A stretch of DNA of 64,000 nt from contig NZ_CP011133.1 in the NCBI RefSeq assembly GCF_000981805.1, positions 62,001-126,000 of the forward strand, read 5' to 3'. Below, one piece after another: positions 1 through 6,690 of this stretch. The DNA is from Citrobacter amalonaticus Y19 (GTDB taxonomy: Bacteria; Pseudomonadota; Gammaproteobacteria; Enterobacterales; Enterobacteriaceae). Both the position numbers and the translations under genes were made by a program. The notes under the pieces were generated by a model. The model was not told the origin of the DNA, did no database searches, and worked only from the letters and a program-made list of their open reading frames with translations. Position 1 is the first letter of the stretch; every line of letters begins with the position of its first letter.

Positions 1-739
1 TGGTTAATGTTTCCGGCCCGGTAGAGCTTAATTGTTCATTAAGTTTCATACGGGCTGCAATGACGGCTGCTGTCGAATTATCGGCTGGCAGAGTTGTCCA
101 GGCTTGCATGTTGACTGGGCGCTTAGAGGTAGCCACTTGCGGACGTGATGTCTGCACGGCTCTATTCTTAGCGTCCAACTTCTGCGAAGTGTCTGGCTTC
201 TTCTTTTCTGACTGTTTATTGTTGTCTGGTAATATAGACTCATTTCCAGGGTGAAGCTGTTTTTGCTCGGCATAGACTGTTCTCCATTTTTCAGAAGCAG
301 TTCTTACCTCTTCATCAGACATTTTCTGCCACTTCATATCGTCCTTTAGTTTTTGCGCTACTTCAGGGGATAACGTAGTGCCGGTTGATGTCGATGTTGC
401 CTTTACAGTTTCATTTGCACGGGTATCAATTGATTGGCCAGTCTGAATGATTCGAGCCATGAAAACATGAAACTCAGTCCTCATTTGGTCAATACCGTTT
501 TTTGTATAACGGAATGATCGAGCTAATGCCTCGATATACATTTCGGTATTCATTTGAATATTGTCACGTAGAAAATCCGCGACTTTACCAAATGCTTTTA
601 TCGAATAGAACTCGGTCTGGGACTTGCCGCTGATGGACATGTCACAGCGTAAACGAAAATAAATATACGAATCTGAATTATCAGATGCGGGCATATACTT
701 AGGTTCTATCGCAACAATACCCTTTGCTCTGGATTGCAT
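1..739 (-). CDS. SSB-like (OB-fold) plasmid protein, 3' end outside window
   Basis: An uninterrupted frame runs from an ATG at 739 to the window edge (246 codons seen, no stop), so the gene is partial. A GAGG Shine-Dalgarno lies just upstream. Residues about 20-95 read like a single-strand DNA-binding OB fold: a strand ending in FRLRC, then TEFYSIKAFGKVADF, then MYIEALARS and a TEFHVFMARII strand, in the order found in SSB proteins (TEWH..FGKLAE..VYIEG). The rest is polar, Lys/Gln/Ser-rich and probably disordered, as in SSB tails. Its role would be protecting single-stranded DNA during transfer or replication. The fold is inferred from motif order, not from a database match. Confidence 0.55.
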   Translation of the reverse strand, partial: MQSRAKGIVAIEPKYMPASDNSDSYIYFRLRCDMSISGKSQTEFYSIKAFGKVADFLRDNIQMNTEMYIEALARSFRYTKNGIDQMRTEFHVFMARIIQTGQSIDTRANETVKATSTSTGTTLSPEVAQKLKDDMKWQKMSDEEVRTASEKWRTVYAEQKQLHPGNESILPDNNKQSEKKKPDTSQKLDAKNRAVQTSRPQVATSKRPVNMQAWTTLPADNSTAAVIAARMKLNEQLSSTGPETLT

Positions 740-1065
740 AGTTTATACCTCATAAATTTTTAAATTAAGAAAGTTAGAAAATTTAGTGCTATAGGCACAA
801 GAATTAGAAAGATTGATGAAGCATCCAGTTAGAGTGCTGGACTCACGCTATCCTCAACAAGAGGAAAAACACCTTTTTCGACGGCGCAGAAAACACGATG
901 CATGATGCACCGTGTGTCGAATTCTATGGGCGTAGGGAAGCCGTGCGAATGAACATATTCATTCAGGGATGGCGCGTTGCCGAAATAAAGAGTGTTAAAA
1001 GAAGTTAAGCGGTATGTCCGCGATATAAGATTATGATACGACGTTGGGTTGGTCAATCCAGAAAA
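740..1065. other. intergenic region without a recognised gene
   Basis: About 330 bases between the SSB-like gene and the terminator at 1066. It is AT-rich next to the SSB-like start and less so further right. I see no convincing coding frame; the minus-strand frame covering 829-1239 runs through the terminator and overlaps the Cys-rich gene, so it is not accepted. It probably holds the promoter of the SSB-like gene. Confidence 0.5.
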
Positions 1066-1096
1066 GAAAAAAACCCAGCTTTCGCTGGGTTTTTGT
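1066..1096. terminator. bidirectional rho-independent terminator
   Basis: The inverted repeat AACCCAGC-TTTC-GCTGGGTT is flanked by an A-run on the left and a T-run on the right. It ends transcription of the minus-strand Cys-rich gene, whose stop is at 1106. Confidence 0.85.
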
Positions 1097-1105
1097 TGGG
1101 AGGTA

Positions 1106-1606
1106 TTAGCATAACAAGCGTTCCAGACGCTTCCATGTTTGGATTGCCATGTCGGTTGATGCATCTGATATCTCTTTATAGAGATTGGTATTTCGCCGTT
1201 CATAATAACCTGGATAGATGAGCCTATGCAGGCAATCATCTAACCTTGAAAGATCTCCAAAGTCGTGAGCGCCTACATTGATTTTTGCTCTGATTGCCAG
1301 TATATCTCCCTCTATTTTCATGAGCTCAATGAGCTCATGCATTTCGAAGAAAATATTAGACTGATAACGACCAGCATGTTCTTCGCATTCGATGCTATCG
1401 CATACGTCACATACTTCAGCGTTACAGGAATGATAACCGCAGTGATTGCACGTATAAGAGAATCGCTGATTTATTGCCCCTGCAACACAGTCTTCATAAA
1501 TCCGATGTCGGCAGTCATGACCACAATTTTCGCACTCTGCAATCATTGTGTAATCATCCAGTTCCATACCACCTGGCTCAATGCTACTACCATAGACAAT
1601 TGTCAT
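1106..1606 (-). CDS. cysteine-rich (zinc-ribbon-like) hypothetical protein
   Basis: 166 aa from the ATG at 1606, chosen because a GAGG Shine-Dalgarno sits 6 bases upstream; the ATG four codons earlier would contain that site. The N-terminal half has many CxxC-type pairs (CENCGHDC, CNHCGYHSC, CDVCDSIEC) plus histidines, which suggests two or three bound zinc ions. The C-terminal half is helical, with the motifs LIELMKIEGDILAIRAKI and IQTWKRLERLL. The upstream leader resembles those of the two neighbouring minus-strand genes. I recognise no family, so the function is unknown. Confidence 0.65.
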   Translation of the reverse strand: MTIVYGSSIEPGGMELDDYTMIAECENCGHDCRHRIYEDCVAGAINQRFSYTCNHCGYHSCNAEVCDVCDSIECEEHAGRYQSNIFFEMHELIELMKIEGDILAIRAKINVGAHDFGDLSRLDDCLHRLIYPGYYERRNTNLYKEISDASTDMAIQTWKRLERLLC

Positions 1607-1668
1607 AATATACCTCATATATTTAAAATATTAAAAAGATTAGGCTTATAGCCTGAATTAAGAATATT

Positions 1669-2280
1669 TTAGCTTTCGGCGAGTACTTGCATAACCCAAA
1701 TGCCGCGACGTTTTTCGTTAAGGAGAGTACGATACCCTGTAACCTTACCGCTTTCGTCAAACACTTGTGCTTTGTCGGTTCTTACTTCAGACTCTTTCCA
1801 GACTGAAACGATATCTCCAACTTTTGCTCCACAAGTCTCCACAGCACTTTTGAGCCCAACAGCCCAAATTTCATGATCTTTACCACCACTATGAATTTTG
1901 ACTAAATACGATTTATCGTTACTAGGATCGTGTTTCCAGTTTTCGAGACCGCAGTAAACAAGCGTTCCTTCATAACGATGGTTTGCATATTTGGCTTTGT
2001 CATTATTTGACCCAGCCCGAGAAGAACCTTCAACCATGTTCCCATTAGTTGCTTCATTAGATTTTTTCCCAGACTTGGTAAAGAATGAATTATAAATAAC
2101 GAGTAAAGCAACCACCACACACACAGTCGCAGTAACAAAACCAAGACCAGTGAACAGTAATCCGCGTTCCGCTATAAAAATTGCCAGCCAGATTGGGCCA
2201 AGGAATCTGATATATTCAGCACGGTAATACACAGCACCAAAAAATACGATACCTGCCATTAAAGAGATTGGGTCAGACAT
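1669..2280 (-). CDS. inner-membrane hypothetical protein
   Basis: 203 aa with an AGGTGAT Shine-Dalgarno 5 bases before the ATG. The first 65 residues form two or three hydrophobic segments (around 5-20, 26-40 and 43-66). A cytosolic domain follows, starting at Lys/Ser-rich KSGKKSNEATNG and containing a compact beta-rich part (YEGTLVYCGLENWKHD, SYLVKIHSGGKDHEIWAVGL, VGDIVSVWKESEV). That part resembles a small domain built on an OB or SH3 fold, but I cannot assign a family. It is oriented like the two preceding genes and has a similar leader. Confidence 0.65.
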   Translation of the reverse strand: MSDPISLMAGIVFFGAVYYRAEYIRFLGPIWLAIFIAERGLLFTGLGFVTATVCVVVALLVIYNSFFTKSGKKSNEATNGNMVEGSSRAGSNNDKAKYANHRYEGTLVYCGLENWKHDPSNDKSYLVKIHSGGKDHEIWAVGLKSAVETCGAKVGDIVSVWKESEVRTDKAQVFDESGKVTGYRTLLNEKRRGIWVMQVLAES

Positions 2281-2716
2281 AGATCACCTATAAATTTAGA
2301 ATGCAAAATTGCTTACCTGAGAGGTAAACAAAACGGACGCACACATAAATGTGCATCTGTTGATTTCGCGGGAGTTAAAAGGATTAACAATTTTTTTTGT
2401 TTGGGATTGAGAACCAAAATACCCTTAAGGGTAAGCAAAGAGACATGTCAGGTTTAACCTAAACACATCAGAGATGCTCGGGCCTGTAGAAGGCGTAGTT
2501 AACCCGGGAGGAGAACATCCGGTGGGCGCTGGTTGTGCGCGAAATTAACTAGGAAGTTGTGCTGATTTCCGTCAGCTCGGTTCTCATTCATTTAAGCATA
2601 TTGGTTTAATTTTTCAAGTCGGTTTTTTATGGTCATAATGCAGTCATTTTTCAATGACAATGACCCAGTGATTTGGCCTAATCAATTGGCATACAAATTA
2701 ACTCCGAGGTTCTGTT
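2281..2716. promoter_or_regulatory. divergent regulatory region with a 14-bp palindrome
   Basis: 436 bases between the divergent genes at 2280 and 2717. It contains the perfect palindrome TACCCTTAAGGGTA at 2420-2433, a plausible repressor or activator site, and a GC-richer patch at 2475-2550. No open reading frame is convincing. Promoters for both flanking genes must lie here; I could not pick -35/-10 boxes with confidence. Confidence 0.4.
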
Positions 2717-3463
2717 ATGGCTAAAGCACCGGTACAAACCGTAAAACAAGCTAAAAAGAGTGGGGCTCAGGATAACCGAACCCCTAACACCCGTGTCGAG
2801 TATTCCAATCCTGAAGCTGTTGTGAAATTTACTCTTCACACCCAGGAAGGTATTCGTGTTCAGTCCCGAAATTTTAACATTATCTCCCAGGCGCTCTTCA
2901 ATCTGACCAATAACAGCCGAGCCCTTGAACGGCTTGGCGCTAAATATAGTGGTGCGATTGAACGTACACTGAAGGCAGTTAACGAAGTAATCGACATGCC
3001 TGAGAAAGAACTGGAAAATAACATTGTTATTCTGAACCGTGCGGTAAAAGAAGAACAAGAACGCAGCAGTCTCAATGAAGTCGGGTACACCCATCCAAAA
3101 GAACATGAGGTTCGCATCAGAACGCCGCAAGCGATGCGGGTGATCCGCATTATTCAGAACTTTGATAAATTGCACCAGATCATTGATACGCTCTGGTTAA
3201 ATAACTGTTTTAATCAGGATGAGGTTGAAGAGTTTAAGTCTCGTCTTCATAATCTCATACGTGATCTGGCTGCATCACTCAAACGTCACGCGCAGGCATC
3301 TGCTGATGAGCTTAATCAGGCCAATGGCCGGGCCGCTGAAAAAGAATCGGCAGGAAGCACTAAGGCCGAACCTACCCTGGTAGACCAGGAAACTACGGTG
3401 TTGCAGGATGCCAGTAATGAAGCGAATGATGATCAGAATGAGGCCATTAAACGGCAGGCTTAA
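2717..3463 (+). CDS. DUF1845/AcaB-like conjugation-associated protein
   Basis: 248 aa; a GAGG Shine-Dalgarno precedes the ATG. The central part (about 35-195) is a helical domain (SRNFNIISQALFNLTNNSRALERLGAKYSGAIERTLKAV, later RVIRIIQNFDKLHQIIDTLWL) that resembles the DUF1845 / PFL_4669 family of conjugative elements, which includes the transfer activator AcaB of IncC plasmids. The last 50 residues are polar and low complexity. It is transcribed opposite to traU, and the two meet at a shared terminator. A role in regulating transfer is inferred from the family; the assignment is from memory of the motif pattern. Confidence 0.5.
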   Translation: MAKAPVQTVKQAKKSGAQDNRTPNTRVEYSNPEAVVKFTLHTQEGIRVQSRNFNIISQALFNLTNNSRALERLGAKYSGAIERTLKAVNEVIDMPEKELENNIVILNRAVKEEQERSSLNEVGYTHPKEHEVRIRTPQAMRVIRIIQNFDKLHQIIDTLWLNNCFNQDEVEEFKSRLHNLIRDLAASLKRHAQASADELNQANGRAAEKESAGSTKAEPTLVDQETTVLQDASNEANDDQNEAIKRQA

Positions 3464-3483
3464 TTCAACGAATAACAGAAATT

Positions 3484-3511
3484 AAAAACCCTGCATTGCA
3501 GGGTTTTTTTA
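3484..3511. terminator. bidirectional terminator between the AcaB-like gene and traU
   Basis: AAAACCCTGCA-TTGCAGGGTTTT stem followed by a T-run. It serves the converging plus-strand 2717 gene and the minus-strand traU operon, so the operon ends at traU. Confidence 0.9.
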
Positions 3512-4579
3512 TTACATTGTGCGGCAACAATCTACCCACTGGAAAATCATGTAGGTGCTGTCCTGACCTTTACCGGTTGGATAGCGGAAAGGCCCGCCTT
3601 GCCATTGGTATGGGGACTCACCTACCTCATGACTATTTTTTGTCTCCGGGGTAGGGTAGAACATATTCAATTTGTACTGCTGCTTTGGCAACGTTGGATA
3701 AATCTTGGAGCGACAAACAGTATCGTTTCCCATCGAACGGTAGGCCAGTCCACGTCGATGTTCTGCGGCCAGCATACGGATCCCGACCAGGCTGGTTGTT
3801 CTGGGGGCATCCATACTCCGTACCGAACCAGTTAAGGGATACTGCCCACCCCAGGAACCGGCACACCACCAAAGTGAGTCTATTGGCTGTTTACCTGCAA
3901 ATTGTGCAGCTGCTTCACCGGCGCAAGCCTGCATTGCTATCACGTTAGCCACAGCTGCTGATTCCGGGTTCTGGAAGAATGCCAGCATCGTATTATTCCA
4001 GGTCGGGTCAATCTCCGTGAAATTGATGATGTCAAAATCGCTGTATGGGTCGGCATTACACTGTCCGGGTAGATACATATCAAGCATTCTTAATAACGGC
4101 ATCGCATACATATGAGCATTATAGAAACTGATCGAGAAACGCTCCCGCTGTTCCTCGGCTGCACCATCGGTCTGCGGGCCAAACTGCAAATCATTACCAA
4201 GGTCGAGGGTTACCCCTCCAAGTGATGACATACACCCGGGTGTTCTCGTTAACTCGATGAGCTTTCGCGGTTCCCACATCGCGGTCAATACACCCGGGTG
4301 ATAGACGTTAAGCCCGTCCTTACAGGCACATACTGTCCCTGTTGCTGCATTGTCAGGTGCAGTGCCAGTCATCGACAGATTAATACCGGCAAGCTTTATC
4401 GGGAAAATACAGTTCCAGCAAACATCCGTAATGAGTTTCGCTGATAAGACCTGGTTATCATGACAGACCTTGTTCTGTACGGGTGTTGAAACGTCAGCGG
4501 CAAAAACAGGGAATGTAAAAGCCAGACATGCGAGAACCAGGGGCTTGGGTGATTTCAGAACTGAGAGTATTTTTTTCAT
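3512..4579 (-). CDS. traU: TraU, conjugative pilus assembly protein
   Basis: 355 aa, matching the F-type TraU family. The N-terminal signal peptide ends near VFAAD (about residue 28). The mature protein is periplasmic and Cys-rich (KVCHDNQ, DVCWNCIFPIKLAG, VCACKD, CMSSLGG, WWCAGSWGG, VDCCRTM), consistent with dependence on Dsb proteins encoded in the same operon. TraU is needed for DNA transfer more than for pilus assembly in F-like systems. The start overlaps the TrbC-TraW stop as ATGA, implying translational coupling. It is the last gene of the operon; TraN, TraF, TraH and TraG, often nearby in F, are not in this window. Confidence 0.93.
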   Translation of the reverse strand: MKKILSVLKSPKPLVLACLAFTFPVFAADVSTPVQNKVCHDNQVLSAKLITDVCWNCIFPIKLAGINLSMTGTAPDNAATGTVCACKDGLNVYHPGVLTAMWEPRKLIELTRTPGCMSSLGGVTLDLGNDLQFGPQTDGAAEEQRERFSISFYNAHMYAMPLLRMLDMYLPGQCNADPYSDFDIINFTEIDPTWNNTMLAFFQNPESAAVANVIAMQACAGEAAAQFAGKQPIDSLWWCAGSWGGQYPLTGSVRSMDAPRTTSLVGIRMLAAEHRRGLAYRSMGNDTVCRSKIYPTLPKQQYKLNMFYPTPETKNSHEVGESPYQWQGGPFRYPTGKGQDSTYMIFQWVDCCRTM

Positions 4580-5889
4580 TTCAGTTCCTCAAAATCTTTA
4601 CGTGAGTATTCATCATTAATGAATCGCTTACTGTCGGCTGTCACAATGCTGGGCACGTTTATCAAACCATAACGTTCGGCCATGCCTGGCTGAATCATGT
4701 ATAGCCTTGCGAAATCACCGTATTCTTTCTTGGTGTCACGGAAGGTCTGCCAGCCATCACCATACACGTTGGTCGTGACCAGTATTGGCGTGAGGGAGGA
4801 AGGTGTATGTTCAAACTGATACCTAGCAAACTGGCGTTGCCACTCTTCACGTGCATCGAAAAAGATCAGCTTGATGGTAAATGGCATCACAGTTAGCGGG
4901 TTAAATCGCCCCCGTTTTGCAACGATATCGCCGTTAGGCGAAGTAATGTTTTGAGGGATAATGACCGTCGGATCGATGGTTCTGGTAGCTCGCTTTGTCG
5001 CTTCCGGGAATTCCTGGAAAACCTGGCGGGGCCAGTAGTTATCAATGGCCTTTTTCTTCATACCATCAAAATCGAGTTTCGCGACACTTTCTTGTAGTTC
5101 ATCAATAAGGTTCTTCTCTACGACCCCAACTGCGGGCCCGGCCACACCAAGGTCACCGGTCTTGTCTTTCAGGTACGCGATGTCATAGATGCCTGTCACC
5201 CTGGCCACCAGCTCACCATCTTTTTCATGGATAATGGTTGGTACAGAGCTGACGTTGTAGTTTTTGAATACTGTTGGATCGAGGTTTACGGCCAGAGAAG
5301 ACTTGGAGTCGAAGGAAAGTCTCTGCCAGTGAGTCAGTTCATCAAGCAGGTTCTTTTTATCTTTCGCTCCCTGGACAACCAGCGCGATATCCGTGCGTCC
5401 ATCGTATAACTTGAGAATGTCGGTGATTTCAGCATCGCTTAGAGACGCTGAGACGAGAATATAAATAAAATCACCGACTGGCTTATTTTGTTTTTCGTTA
5501 GTCATATCAGAATTTGCTAGCGCTCCTCTTACCGCATCATCGACTAGTTCATCTGTATTTTTATACTCGGGCATTTCACCCATCATTTTTCGATTATCTT
5601 TAACCGTGTCAGTAGCTCTGTCGGTAGCGGCATTTTGATTATCACGAGCCGCTTTGATGAGACTGTCAATGTCTTTCATTTCAGTTGCAGATAATTGACG
5701 CTTAGCTTTTTGAATGTCGGTGACCGAGTAGTTATTTGCCGGTCTGGTCGGAATGTTATCTAAGTTGGCTGCCGGTCTTGACGGTAGATCACTTAAATCA
5801 ATACCAGAGCTTTCGGCCCAGGCTGGGGTGCAAACGACAGCGGTTACAAATGCCAATATTGAAAGACGAAAAGGTGTTTTTTTTACCAT
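4576..5889 (-). CDS. traW: TrbC-TraW fusion, pilus assembly protein
   Basis: 437 aa, about twice the size of F TraW. A signal peptide (SILAFVTAVVCTPAWAES) is followed by a long charged linker. A TrbC-type thioredoxin-like domain covers about 135-245 (GDFIYILVSASLSDAEI...VSSVPTIIHE). A TraW domain covers about 250-437 (IDNYWPRQVFQEFPEAT, FNPLTVMPFTIKLIFFDAREEWQRQFA, YGLINVPSIVTADSKRFIN). Fused TrbC/TraW is usual in H- and SXT-type systems. It acts in the periplasm with TraU. Its start overlaps the stop of the upstream peptidase gene. Confidence 0.88.
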   Translation of the reverse strand: MVKKTPFRLSILAFVTAVVCTPAWAESSGIDLSDLPSRPAANLDNIPTRPANNYSVTDIQKAKRQLSATEMKDIDSLIKAARDNQNAATDRATDTVKDNRKMMGEMPEYKNTDELVDDAVRGALANSDMTNEKQNKPVGDFIYILVSASLSDAEITDILKLYDGRTDIALVVQGAKDKKNLLDELTHWQRLSFDSKSSLAVNLDPTVFKNYNVSSVPTIIHEKDGELVARVTGIYDIAYLKDKTGDLGVAGPAVGVVEKNLIDELQESVAKLDFDGMKKKAIDNYWPRQVFQEFPEATKRATRTIDPTVIIPQNITSPNGDIVAKRGRFNPLTVMPFTIKLIFFDAREEWQRQFARYQFEHTPSSLTPILVTTNVYGDGWQTFRDTKKEYGDFARLYMIQPGMAERYGLINVPSIVTADSKRFINDEYSRKDFEELK

Positions 5890-6407
5890 AATGGATACGC
5901 TCGGCCTATAATTTGCGACTCGTCTAATGATCCCCAGTACCTGGAATCAAAACTGTATCTGGTGCGCCCCATCATCCACAGGCGACCATTCGGTACGACA
6001 CCACTACGCGTGAGCTCCTGTTCGGTATGGCCAGACTCTGCCGCTAATGCCAGTCCCTCGCCGACCATAGAGCCGTTAATTGCGGTCTCTTCGGGATCAA
6101 CGGATACTCTGTCTCCCGCAATGCCATCAACTATTTTCAGTCCTTTGCCATAAGGTTGCATTAGCTCAGAATGAAAGGCGTAAATTTTCCCCTTGACGAT
6201 TGATTTGTCCATTTTATCGACGAGATATATTCGGTACGGAGGAAGACATTGGTTATTTTGTGGATCGATACCAATCTCGTACCGGTTAAGCACGTATAGC
6301 GTCAGCGGTGCTGTTAAGAAAATAACAACGATGCTGAAAACAATATGTTGCCTCCAGCTTCGCTTTTTACGAAATATTAAGCTCCATACCGATTTGGGCG
6401 TGTTCAT
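5883..6407 (-). CDS. trhF: TrhF-like S26-family peptidase of the transfer operon
   Basis: 174 aa from the ATG at 6407, which has a GGTGG Shine-Dalgarno; the longer frame to 6494 overlaps the preceding gene without a ribosome site. One N-terminal membrane segment (HIVFSIVVIFLTAPLTLYVL) is followed by an S26 signal-peptidase fold: CLPPYRIYLVD, GLKIVDGIAGDRVSV (candidate catalytic Lys), and the closing RYSFDSRYWGSLDESQIIGRAYPLW. Where leader peptidases have the nucleophile Ser, this protein has Cys in QCLPP. Relatives in IncH and SXT operons (TrhF/TraF) cut or cyclise pilin; the same role is likely here. Confidence 0.85.
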   Translation of the reverse strand: MNTPKSVWSLIFRKKRSWRQHIVFSIVVIFLTAPLTLYVLNRYEIGIDPQNNQCLPPYRIYLVDKMDKSIVKGKIYAFHSELMQPYGKGLKIVDGIAGDRVSVDPEETAINGSMVGEGLALAAESGHTEQELTRSGVVPNGRLWMMGRTRYSFDSRYWGSLDESQIIGRAYPLW

Positions 6408-6417
6408 TCGTCCACCA

Positions 6418-6690
6418 CTATTGCTGAGTGCTGATGGTCTGAGGGATCTGGAGCCCTGTTGGGTAGCTATAAAGTGCTGAGGCATTGAGCACAATATATC
6501 CCGCCTTTGAAAGCTTCTCAGCGCGAGCTAACACCAACCTTGACTGGGCTTCACCTAGCGGGTGGCCTTTATCGTCCATAAAGTTGATGACTGCTACATA
6601 GTCATAGGGCGAGGCTGGTGGGAATAACCGCCCAAAAAGGGCGGCTCCGATGAAACCAAAAAGCAGGGCGATTGCAGCAGTTTTAATCAT
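6418..6690 (-). CDS. TrbI-like small periplasmic protein
   Basis: 90 aa. An N-terminal membrane anchor (AAIALLFGFIGAALFGRLF) precedes a small domain (YDYVAVINFMDDKGHPLGEAQSRLVLARAEKLSKAGYIVLNASAL). Size, topology and position between traC and the TrhF/TraW genes match TrbI of F-type systems, thought to act with TraW/TrbC in pilus retraction control. The start overlaps the traC stop as ATGA. The family call rests mainly on position and topology. Confidence 0.6.
   Translation of the reverse strand: MIKTAAIALLFGFIGAALFGRLFPPASPYDYVAVINFMDDKGHPLGEAQSRLVLARAEKLSKAGYIVLNASALYSYPTGLQIPQTISTQQ

Noticed and set aside
829..1239. 136-aa minus-strand frame across the terminator near 1066
   Set aside because: It reads through a strong terminator, overlaps the better supported Cys-rich gene and has no ribosome site.
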